From Paenibacillus chibensis (GTDB lineage Bacteria; Bacillota; Bacilli; Paenibacillales; Paenibacillaceae), in assembly GCF_004001045.1 (NCBI RefSeq), contig NZ_BIMK01000031.1:1-64000 (forward strand): 64,000 nucleotides of DNA, given 5' to 3'. The notes beneath the pieces were generated by a model. That model searched no databases and was not told the origin of the DNA. It was given only the letters and a program-made list of their open reading frames with translations. Every line of letters begins with the position of its first letter. The stretch's first letter is position 1. The position numbers and the translations under genes were made by a program. Below, piece by piece: positions 16,297 through 23,725 of this stretch.

Positions 16297-17097
16297 TTAG
16301 TTCCAATTCACGATAGCTCCCGGTTCCACCGCCTGTGCCTCGCCATCCACTTGGACCCATACCGGAATCGCCGACGGGTTATGCACCAGCCTGCAATCTG
16401 CCGAGAAGCGCAAACGTTGAACCGCCTGCATATAGGAAGCAATTTCCGCATTTGTCGCGTACCAGATTTCCTCATGCCCGCCGATCAGCTCGCCGAAGCG
16501 TTCCAGCTCGTCCCAATTGTCCTGATCCGCGAATTCATAGCTGTGCCCCCATACATAGAGCAGAGCCATTCGCGGGAACCTGAGATGGAGGTCCAGAAAC
16601 CGCTGTCCGGCATCCAGCATGTCCTTATGATGGCAGGTTGGGTGCCATGTCAGGAAATTCGCGGGCAAATCAAAAGCTCCCGTGCTTTCCACCGTCCGCG
16701 CGTATTCGATCCCAAGCGACGGAAGCAGTGACGCAACCCTGTCGTTATAGGTTCCAAAAGGATAGCTCATCCCTCTGACCGGATAGCCGACCAGACGCTC
16801 AAGCGCAGCCCGGTCCTGCATGATTTCATTCACGACATCTTCCGGGGGCGCTAGCTCCAGAAACGGATGGGTTACCGTATGCGCCGATACCTCATGGCCG
16901 CTGAATAAAGCCGGTACTTCCTCCGCAGCGATATAATGCTCTTTTCCCAAATTCCCCGAGTTCAGGTGAAACGTTCCTTTAAGGCCGTAACGGTTCATGA
17001 TTTCCACCAGACGCCGGTCATGCTCACGTCCATCATCGTAACTGAGCGTCACGGCTTTCTGCTTTCCGCCCGGAAAGCAGGCGAGACGGATTGCCAC
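16297..17097 (-). CDS. Polysaccharide deacetylase family protein
   Basis: A 266-aa NodB-fold enzyme. Motif 1 is TLSYDDG (the second Asp is the usual metal ligand), motif 2 is SAHTVTH (metal-binding His pair) and motif 3 is YPFGTYND. The later LLYVWGHSYEF segment supplies the usual conserved His. It has no signal peptide, so it may act in the cytosol on small acetylated sugars rather than on cell wall. The start is GTG, spaced 8 bases after GGAGG. It follows modB by only 31 bp, so it may be co-transcribed with molybdate transport genes, although it fits better with the glycosidase cluster downstream. Confidence 0.85.
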   Translation of the reverse strand: MAIRLACFPGGKQKAVTLSYDDGREHDRRLVEIMNRYGLKGTFHLNSGNLGKEHYIAAEEVPALFSGHEVSAHTVTHPFLELAPPEDVVNEIMQDRAALERLVGYPVRGMSYPFGTYNDRVASLLPSLGIEYARTVESTGAFDLPANFLTWHPTCHHKDMLDAGQRFLDLHLRFPRMALLYVWGHSYEFADQDNWDELERFGELIGGHEEIWYATNAEIASYMQAVQRLRFSADCRLVHNPSAIPVWVQVDGEAQAVEPGAIVNWN

Positions 17098-17128
17098 ACA
17101 TAAAACCTCCGTTTCATAATGAGAGAGA

Positions 17129-17821
17129 TTATTTCGTTTTGACAGCAGTACGGGTTTCTGCCGCTGGATTTCGGTTCCCGGTCAGCAGCAGCATGAGGAA
17201 AGAAATGAGGATGATGGCGCATGTCCACGCCCATGCCATGGGTGTATTGCCTGCATCCACGGCCACATAAATGGCTGTCGGGATCGTCTGGGTTTTGCCC
17301 GGAATGTTTCCGGCAATCATCAGTGTCGCGCCGAACTCCCCGAGTCCGCGGGCAAAGCCCAGAATAAAAGCCGTGCCGAGCGAATGATAGGTGATCGGAA
17401 GCGTGATATGACGGAACACCTGCCATTCACTCGCCCCGCTGGAACGTCCGGCGTTCTCAAGCTCCGGATCCACGGAGGCAAAGCCGTTTTTCATCGTCTG
17501 ATAGACCAGCGGAAAAGACACCACGACCGCGGCGATGACGGCTGCCCACCAGGAAAAAATGACGGGAGCGTTGAACAGCCATTCGATCGCTTGTCCGATC
17601 CAGCTTTTCCGGCCCAGGACCACGAGCAGCAGAAAGCCGACGACCGTTGGCGGCAGTACCAGCGGCAGCATCAATACGGTTTCCAGCACGATTTTCCATT
17701 TACATTTACGCTTGGACATCCACCAGGCCGCTGCGACGCCGAGAAGGAGCACGACAACGCTCGACAGCAGCGAGACCTGCAAAGAAATCCTCACCGGTGA
17801 CCAAAAATCATGCCAGCTCAT
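17129..17821 (-). CDS. modB: Molybdate ABC transporter permease
   Basis: A permease of about 230 aa with five or six membrane helices. The EAA-type loop is seen at ELENAGRSSGASEWQVFRHITLPI, followed by LGFARGLGEFGATLMIAGNIPG, a signature of ModB/CysTW-type permeases. The ATG at 17821 is preferred over the GTG at 17830 because AAAGG is better spaced. It directly follows modA. No modC ATPase gene is found next to it, so the ATPase must lie elsewhere or the deacetylase gene has replaced it in the operon. Confidence 0.9.
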   Translation of the reverse strand: MSWHDFWSPVRISLQVSLLSSVVVLLLGVAAAWWMSKRKCKWKIVLETVLMLPLVLPPTVVGFLLLVVLGRKSWIGQAIEWLFNAPVIFSWWAAVIAAVVVSFPLVYQTMKNGFASVDPELENAGRSSGASEWQVFRHITLPITYHSLGTAFILGFARGLGEFGATLMIAGNIPGKTQTIPTAIYVAVDAGNTPMAWAWTCAIILISFLMLLLTGNRNPAAETRTAVKTK

Positions 17822-17836
17822 GAAAGACACATCCTT

Positions 17837-18697
17837 TTACTCTGCTGCGGTAAATCCGTATTTCAGAAACACATCCAGCGAAGCCTTGGACTGCAGATAA
17901 TTGTAAAAGTCCTCCGCTTCTTTCGAGTGCTTGGTCGCCTTGACGATACCGATTGGATATTCCACCGCCGAATAAGAGGCCGGATCCACGGTAAAAGCAA
18001 TTTTGACCTTTGACGATGTCAGTGCATCCGTTTTATACACGAATCCGGCATCGGCATTTCCCGTCTCCACATATTGTAGCACCTGACGCACGTCCTTGGC
18101 TTGAACCATTTTGGATTGGAGCGCATCCCACAGCTTGGCGTTCATCAGCGCTTCTTTGGCGTAATTTCCCGCAGGAACGCTTTCCGGAATGCCGATAGCT
18201 ACCTTTTTCACGTCGGCTTTGTCCAGATCCTCCATACCGGCTACTGCCGCCTTGCCGTCCTCCGGTACGACTGCCACCAGTTCATTTTTCAACAGTGTCT
18301 TCTCTTTGCCTTCCGCAATCAGATTGTTCTCAACCAGCGGCTTCATGTTCTTGACTGCCGCGGAGAGGAACAGGTCCGCCGGAGCCCCTTGCTCGATCTG
18401 CTTTTGCAGCGCGCCGGAACCGCCAAAGTTAAAGCTGAGCTCGATATTCGGATTCGCGGCCTCGTAGGTTTTTTTGATATCGTTCAGGGCATCGGTCATG
18501 CTGGCAGCCGCCGAAATGGTCAGATCCACCTTTTCCGCAGGTGCCGCATCGGAAGCGGTTGTGCCCGAGCTGGTTTGAGCTTGGCTGTCTGCACTGTCCG
18601 ATGGGGTATCCGCACGGCTGCCGCAGCCTGCGGCGAACATGATCATCATCGCAACCAAAACATATAAAACCATCTTATTTTTACTTATTAAAGCCAT
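17837..18697 (-). CDS. modA: Molybdate-binding lipoprotein
   Basis: A periplasmic-binding-protein-like lipoprotein of about 286 aa. The lipobox is FAAGCGSR. ModA hallmarks follow: LTISAAASMTDALNDIKKTYE, FNFGGSGALQKQIEQGAPADLFLSA, and VETGNADAGFVYKTDA. These regions supply the Ser/Tyr-type ligands for molybdate or tungstate. The start at 18697 sits behind GGGGGAC. It is separated by 6-15 bp from modB and is divergent from an HTH regulator whose own C-terminal domain is also binding-protein-like. Confidence 0.92.
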   Translation of the reverse strand: MALISKNKMVLYVLVAMMIMFAAGCGSRADTPSDSADSQAQTSSGTTASDAAPAEKVDLTISAAASMTDALNDIKKTYEAANPNIELSFNFGGSGALQKQIEQGAPADLFLSAAVKNMKPLVENNLIAEGKEKTLLKNELVAVVPEDGKAAVAGMEDLDKADVKKVAIGIPESVPAGNYAKEALMNAKLWDALQSKMVQAKDVRQVLQYVETGNADAGFVYKTDALTSSKVKIAFTVDPASYSAVEYPIGIVKATKHSKEAEDFYNYLQSKASLDVFLKYGFTAAE

Positions 18698-18721
18698 ACT
18701 TGCGTCCCCCATTGTTATGTT

Positions 18722-18759
18722 TAGTTATAATTAGATATAATTCATATAAATTATAACTA
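18722..18759. promoter_or_regulatory. Inverted repeat between modA and the divergent regulator
   Basis: TAGTTATAATT (18722-18732) and AATTATAACTA (18749-18759) form a perfect 11-bp inverted repeat with a 16-bp centre. It lies 25 bp before modA and about 115 bp before the regulator start. The GTTATA half-sites resemble those of ModE operators. The likely binder is the divergent HTH protein (inference). Confidence 0.5.
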
Positions 18760-18872
18760 GAATCCTTCTGCGCTGTAAACCTGTTCAGAAAACGTTCATT
18801 TTCAAGTATGGTACAATAAAAGCATATGAACACATGGTGATTCGGATTGTTTTTTGAATGAGGAGGATAACG

Positions 18873-19838
18873 ATGTCCAGCGATGTATCGTACACGACCG
18901 AAGAAATTGCCAAAATGCTGAAAATCTCCAAGCTCACGGTCTACGACCTGATCAAAAAGGGGGAGCTTCCTTCCTACCGGGTAGGCAAGCAGATGCGCGT
19001 GGATGCAGCCGACTTTGAAGCTTATAAACAACGTGCGAAAGGTATGCAGACCGCTGCAGCTCAGACAGTAACCGCGTCCGTTCCTGCCGCGGAGCGGTCT
19101 CATTCCGGAACCGGGGCTGCGCCAGGCGGCATACGTCCCCTCGTGATCACGGGACAGGACATCAGCTTGGACATTCTGGTAAAATATATGGAAAAAGGCG
19201 TCTCCGGCATCCGGCCCCTGCGCGAATATGTCGGCAGCCTCGACAGCCTGATTTCGATGTACCGCGGCGAGTCTGATATCGTCAGCACGCATCTGCTGGA
19301 CGGCGATACCGGCGAATACAACATCCCGTACATCCGCAAGCTGCTCGTCGGATCATCTTATATGGTCGTCAATCTGCTGTCCAGAAATGCCGGACTTTAC
19401 GTAGGAAAGGGCAACCCTCTCGGACTGAAAAGCTGGGCCGACCTGAGCCGCCCCGGCCTGCGCTTCATGAACCGCGAAAAAGGCTCGGGTGCTCGCGTTC
19501 TGCTGGACGAGCAGCTGCGCCTGCACGGCATCAAGCCGCAGCAGTTGAGCGGATACGAGCAGGAGCAGACGAATCATATCGGCGTGGCCGCGAAGGTCGC
19601 TTCCGGGGAAGCCGATGTAGGCGTCGGAATCGAAAAGGCCGCGGCGATTGTCGGCCAGGTGGAGTTCATTCCGCTGATTGAAGAGCGCTATGACCTCGTC
19701 ATGCTCAAGACCGCGGAGAACATGCCTTGGATTCAATCATTGCTCGGTATTTTGCGGTCGGACGAGTTCCGGAAGGAGCTGCAGGCTATTGCCGGCTATG
19801 ACCTGACCCGCACCGGCGAAATCTTGTTCGAGACCTGA
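18873..19838 (+). CDS. HTH regulator with molybdate-binding-protein-like effector domain
   Basis: A protein of about 321 aa. Residues 1-55 are an excisionase/MerR-like helix-turn-helix (YTTEEIAKMLKISKLTVYDLIKKGELPSYRVGK). After a linker, residues about 90-320 form a PBP-like domain (LVITGQDISLDILVKYME, GSGARVLLDEQLRLHGI, VASGEADVGVGIEKAA), related to binding proteins of oxyanion transporters. The ATG at 18873 has AGGAGG 6 bases upstream; the ATG at 18858 overlaps that site and is unlikely. Divergent from modA, it probably senses molybdate or tungstate directly and controls modAB in place of ModE. Confidence 0.85.
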   Translation: MSSDVSYTTEEIAKMLKISKLTVYDLIKKGELPSYRVGKQMRVDAADFEAYKQRAKGMQTAAAQTVTASVPAAERSHSGTGAAPGGIRPLVITGQDISLDILVKYMEKGVSGIRPLREYVGSLDSLISMYRGESDIVSTHLLDGDTGEYNIPYIRKLLVGSSYMVVNLLSRNAGLYVGKGNPLGLKSWADLSRPGLRFMNREKGSGARVLLDEQLRLHGIKPQQLSGYEQEQTNHIGVAAKVASGEADVGVGIEKAAAIVGQVEFIPLIEERYDLVMLKTAENMPWIQSLLGILRSDEFRKELQAIAGYDLTRTGEILFET

Positions 19839-19955
19839 TCGATAACGCCAGCTCCGCAGCCCGACAGATTATCATCCTGGAGAATAGCAGCCCTAAACAT
19901 TGGTTTATAATGGTTTTGTATCATCTATTAACTGTCAATGAAAGGATGTTCAATC

Positions 19956-20345
19956 ATGGGACATGTAAGGCCGTTTATTTTATCCGAGGATGCGAAATCC
20001 CAAGCGGATTTTTACACGAAAACGCTTGGCGGGGTCATTTCTTCCGTTTTGACGCATGGACAGACCGGGGAGACGCGTCAGGAGCTTCAGGACAAGGTGA
20101 TGCATTTATGCCTGGAGATGGAGGACGGAAGTTCGATTTTCATGGCCGATTCGGTTGAACCATTTACGCAAGGGAGCGGACTTCTCCTCAACATATCGTA
20201 TAAAGCAGAATCCCAAGCCAGGGAAGCCTTTGATCGGCTCGCTTCCAGCGGACAGGTAAAGGTTCCGTTTGCGCAAAAGCCCTTTGGTTTGTTCTATGGA
20301 GAAATCACGGATTCCTATGGCGTAACCTGGATGATCACTGCCTAG
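19956..20345 (+). CDS. VOC family protein (PhnB/glyoxalase-like)
   Basis: A 129-aa single-module vicinal oxygen chelate protein. It has the pattern RPFILSEDAKSQADFYTKTLGG at the N-terminus and QKPFGLFYGEITDSYGVTWMI at the C-terminus, which is characteristic of PhnB-like proteins. AAAGGA lies 9 bases before the ATG at 19956. Members bind small metabolites or antibiotics; the substrate here is unknown. It is transcribed alone and ends before a bidirectional terminator. Confidence 0.8.
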   Translation: MGHVRPFILSEDAKSQADFYTKTLGGVISSVLTHGQTGETRQELQDKVMHLCLEMEDGSSIFMADSVEPFTQGSGLLLNISYKAESQAREAFDRLASSGQVKVPFAQKPFGLFYGEITDSYGVTWMITA

Positions 20346-20409
20346 CCCGAGTCCATCCCTCCTTATCTCCACAGGCTGGATAATCTTCATATCACATCAC
20401 TCAGAAACG

Positions 20410-20438
20410 AAAAAGCTCGCCGGATGGCGAGCTTTTTC
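20410..20438. terminator. Bidirectional intrinsic terminator
   Basis: AAAAAGCTCGCC and GGCGAGCTTTTT form a strong hairpin with A/T runs on both sides, between two convergent genes (VOC protein and DMT transporter). Confidence 0.9.
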
Positions 20439-20453
20439 GTACGGCATGACACT

Positions 20454-21323
20454 TTACCATTTGACCAGCAGCGCCAGGGTTCCGGCGGTAAGCAGCAGCA
20501 GGCCGACCGTAGATTTAACCGAGAGCTTTTCCTTGAGAAAAAGAAATGCAAACAAAACTGTGATCAGCACGCTCAGCTTATCGATCGGCACGACCACGCT
20601 GGCAGGACCATCCTGAAGCGCCTTATAGAAGCACAGCCACGAAAGCCCGGTAGCCAGGCCGGAAAGCGCGATATACAGCCAGCTTTTCCGGTCGATGCGT
20701 TTCATTTCCCTCTGCTTCTTCTGCATGAACACGATCAGCCAGGCCATGATCAGCACGACGATCGTCCGGATGGCCGTTCCGAGGTTGGACTCGACGTTCT
20801 CGATGCCGATCTTGCCCAAAATGGAGGTGAGCGCCGCGAACAGCGCCGAGAGGCAGGCATAGAGAAGCCAGCTTTTATGCTCGGCGGCCGCAGCCCTCTC
20901 CGTTTTGCTTTTCTGAATCATCATGTACGTACCCACGGCGATCACCACCATCCCGATCACCATGATCCACGTCATCCGCTCACCGAGAAAGATAAAAGCC
21001 AGGATCATCGTCAGCACATTACTGGACTTATCCACCGGCACCACTTTATTGACATGTCCGAGCTGCAGCGCCCGGAAGTAGCAAATCCAGGAGGCGCCTG
21101 TCGTCAAGCCGGACAACACAAGAAATAACAGGCTTCTCCCGCTAATATCCGGCATCGTATTCTGTGAACCGACGATAAAAACCATCAGCCACGAGAAGAT
21201 CAAGACGACCCAAGTCCTCAGCGCGGTAGCCAAATTGGAATCCACGTTACGTATTCCGATCTTGGCAAGGATGGAGGTAATGCCGGCAAACAGTGCCGAG
21301 CCGAAGGCATAAGCGATCCACAT
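20454..21323 (-). CDS. DMT-superfamily (EamA) transporter
   Basis: A 289-aa integral membrane protein with ten predicted helices arranged as two EamA repeats. Each repeat contains a related LYACLSALFAALTSILGKIGIENVESNLGTAIRT-type block, at about residues 1-40 and 150-190. The two halves also share VV.VDK.S/L.VLI. The repeats are unusually similar to each other. Members export amino acids, sugars or other metabolites; the substrate is unknown. GGGGG precedes the ATG. Confidence 0.88.
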   Translation of the reverse strand: MWIAYAFGSALFAGITSILAKIGIRNVDSNLATALRTWVVLIFSWLMVFIVGSQNTMPDISGRSLLFLVLSGLTTGASWICYFRALQLGHVNKVVPVDKSSNVLTMILAFIFLGERMTWIMVIGMVVIAVGTYMMIQKSKTERAAAAEHKSWLLYACLSALFAALTSILGKIGIENVESNLGTAIRTIVVLIMAWLIVFMQKKQREMKRIDRKSWLYIALSGLATGLSWLCFYKALQDGPASVVVPIDKLSVLITVLFAFLFLKEKLSVKSTVGLLLLTAGTLALLVKW

Positions 21324-21462
21324 CTGATTCGGCCCCCTTCATCAAGTATGTATTTTCTGGACACCGGCGGGCAAAATGTTGCACGTTCGGGAATCCATAC
21401 ACCCATTGTATACCCAAAGTACCGTATCCGGGGAGCCATCTGCAAGCGATATTCCATTTGGC

Positions 21463-21834
21463 CTACTCCATTCGAGGTCTCAGTTTCTCGTTGACATATC
21501 TCTGCCGGGATTCCTCATCCTGCAAATACAACATCACTTCAGCAGCATCGCTATACGCTCTGCGACGAATCAGACTCCGGTTACAATACCAGTAGATGCC
21601 TGCGTACATAAGAATGATATAAAAGCTCCATGAAGTAGCAGAAAATTCATATGCCAGGGCCAAACGAAGCGACCAGAAGATTGCCGCGAAAAAGAAAACA
21701 AAACCGACTTTCACCATTGTTTCGCTGATCATAATTATGTTCTCGCATCGGAGCTGCCTTGTAATAATATCTTGGTTATGCATGCTCATATACGATTGGC
21801 AGGCATCATAGTAATGCTTATCGTAACGCTTCAC
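21463..21834 (-). CDS. Small membrane protein of unknown function, 123 aa
   Basis: A protein with a cytoplasmic Tyr-rich N-terminus, two adjacent hydrophobic helices (about residues 40-60 and 66-83) and a basic C-terminal tail containing NRSLIRRRAYSDAAEVMLYLQDEESRQRY. The start is GTG with only a weak GGTG site. It resembles generic two-helix Bacillales membrane proteins. No functional assignment is possible. Confidence 0.55.
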   Translation of the reverse strand: MKRYDKHYYDACQSYMSMHNQDIITRQLRCENIIMISETMVKVGFVFFFAAIFWSLRLALAYEFSATSWSFYIILMYAGIYWYCNRSLIRRRAYSDAAEVMLYLQDEESRQRYVNEKLRPRME

Positions 21835-22454
21835 TGTTCACACCATTCCCTATGATTTTAATGGTACTACATGTAAAAATATTCTATTTGAATAAATATA
21901 TCCCTTCTATAATCGACAACTTTCAAGAAAATTCCGCGACTCCCCCCGTGTCTGCACTGCCGATCCCAATGATCCAAAAACGATCTCCTCACTCGTTCCA
22001 AGTCAAGCTTACGGCTTGCTGCTTCACGGATGCCCCGCCCAAGCTTCAGGCAAAAAACACCATAGATCTACATCCGGGAGGCCGCGTAGGAAAAAATATC
22101 TATCCCCGCCGGTTTCCGTTTTAGTCATTTCAGCCCGTATACAAGCCGGAAAATCTCTTGTATGCTCTTGTACGAAATCGAAATAAAACTTGAGCTCCAA
22201 GCATATCTATGTGCAGACATCAGATTTCTAACGACGATGGATCTTTTCACGCCCAAAAGTTTAAGCGCTTTAATTATGGCGCCAAGGAAGGAGATGAGAT
22301 GCTTTCGCCCAAGGATTTAATCAATTTCATCCATAAAGATGCACATCCGATGACTGTTGTTTGTTTTTTAACCCAAAAGTTTAATCGCTTTAATTTTAAT
22401 GGAAGCATTCGGCACGTATCCACGCTTCGCCTAAAAAACATATCGGAGGGATTC
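21835..22454 (+). promoter_or_regulatory. Regulatory region of the chitosanase with paired operator-like repeats
   Basis: This 620-bp stretch has no convincing gene. Two 24-bp direct repeats lie at 22252-22275 and 22372-22395, exactly 120 bp apart and identical at 23 of 24 positions. Each starts CCCAAAAGTTTAA and ends CGCTTTAATT. The core TTTAAGCGCTTTAA is nearly palindromic around a central CG, like LacI/CcpA-family operators, with two mismatches to the CcpA cre consensus. A 120-bp separation, about 11 helical turns, would permit looping. The chitosanase ATG follows 60 bp after the second copy. Confidence 0.55.
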
Positions 22455-23492
22455 ATGATGAATACGACAAATCACAAAGAAACTCATTCCAGAGGCAAAT
22501 TTATCGCGGCTCTGCTAAGCTTTGCCCTGCTGGGCTCGATTACGGCCATGTCCGGACCTGCGCAGCCCAAAGCATTCGCAGACGAAAGCGCTCCCTCGAT
22601 CGTGCAGCCACTGGATGCGGCGGATCCGGGCAGCGAGCCTGCGGTGGAGAGCAGTCCGTCCTTCTCGGCAGCAAGCACCGATCTCAACAGCCAAGCAGTA
22701 ACCGCCGCCGCCATCAACCATGACGCCAACTTCTCACCGGATACGCTTCAGTTCCTGAAAAGCAACACGGGTCTCGACGGCGAGCAGTGGGACAATATCA
22801 TGATGCTGGTCAACAAGCCGGAGCAGGACGATTTGAACTGGACGAAATATTACGGCTACTGCGAGGATATCGGGGACAACCGCGGATACACGATCGGCAT
22901 TTTCGGCGCGACGACCGGCGGCTCCAACGATACCGGCCCGGACGGACCGGCGCTGTTCAAGGAATACGACCGGGTCAAAGGCGCCAGCAATCCGACCGTC
23001 GAAGGCGGGCTGAAGCGGATCGGCGTCAACGGCAAAATGAGCGGTTCGATCCTGAAAATTACCGACAGCAAGTCAGTGTTCGTCAAAAAGATCAACGGGC
23101 TGCAAAATGATGCCGCCTGGAGGGAAGCGATGTGGCGCACCTTCTATAACGTGTACATCAAATACAGCGTGGACCAGGCCAAAAAACGCGGCTTCACGAG
23201 CGCTCTGACCATCGGGTCATTCGTAGACACCGCCCTGAACCAAGGCGCGGACGGTGATTCGGGCAGTCTGGAGGGCATCCTGTCCCGTTCCGGCAGCAGC
23301 AAGGACGAGAAAACCTTCATGACCAAATTTTACGCCGAACGCACCAAGATCGTGGATACCAACGACTACAACCAGCCGCCGAACGGCAAAAACCGGGTCA
23401 AACAGTGGAGCACCCTGCTGAGCATGGGCGAAATAGACCTAAAGGATGCGGACGCTGCCGTGAAAAAAGTGACGAACTGGGAGCTTAAATAG
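22455..23492 (+). CDS. csn: Secreted chitosanase, glycoside hydrolase family 46
   Basis: A protein of about 345 aa. A signal peptide ends near PKAFADES, followed by a low-complexity linker and a GH46 domain of about 240 aa. The catalytic Glu is in YYGYCEDIGDNRGYT, and the downstream GATTGGSNDTGPDG segment holds the expected Asp region. The sequence closely matches the Bacillus circulans MH-K1 type, e.g. RGFTSALTIGSFVDTALNQG and NQPPNGKNRVKQW. It hydrolyses beta-1,4 linkages in chitosan endo-fashion. GGAGGG precedes tandem ATGs at 22455 and 22458; the second is slightly better spaced. It is transcribed alone under the repeat-bearing region upstream. Confidence 0.93.
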   Translation: MMNTTNHKETHSRGKFIAALLSFALLGSITAMSGPAQPKAFADESAPSIVQPLDAADPGSEPAVESSPSFSAASTDLNSQAVTAAAINHDANFSPDTLQFLKSNTGLDGEQWDNIMMLVNKPEQDDLNWTKYYGYCEDIGDNRGYTIGIFGATTGGSNDTGPDGPALFKEYDRVKGASNPTVEGGLKRIGVNGKMSGSILKITDSKSVFVKKINGLQNDAAWREAMWRTFYNVYIKYSVDQAKKRGFTSALTIGSFVDTALNQGADGDSGSLEGILSRSGSSKDEKTFMTKFYAERTKIVDTNDYNQPPNGKNRVKQWSTLLSMGEIDLKDADAAVKKVTNWELK

Positions 23493-23575
23493 CGGATCGC
23501 CCAGCAGGAAAATCGAAAGCCCCATCCGCAGAATGCGTTCCCGACCACGGAAAGCGGATTTCGCGTGAATAACGT

Positions 23576-23620
23576 AAAAAGGATCTTCTCCGGCCTAATA
23601 GGCCGGGAAAGATCCTTTTT
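23576..23620. terminator. Strong bidirectional terminator
   Basis: A 20-base arm, beginning AAAAAGGATC and ending CCGGCC, faces its near-complement across a 5-base loop (TAATA), with A/T runs on both sides. It serves the convergent chitosanase and levanase genes. Confidence 0.92.
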
Positions 23621-23725
23621 CGCTGCTGTCATCCCGTTGTCGCCAAGCTTGCGGCTGACGCGCGCTGAACGTTAACGCCCAGACAGCACCACATCATCCT
23701 ATCGAAGCAGCGAACAACGGACCCA

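Noticed and set aside
21852-22124. 90-aa plus-strand frame upstream of the chitosanase
   Set aside because: No ribosome site, no coding-like composition and no recognisable motif.
22209-22454. N-terminal extension of the chitosanase frame to 22209
   Set aside because: The extension contains the operator-like repeats and no signal peptide; GGAGGG and a signal peptide support the start at 22455/22458.
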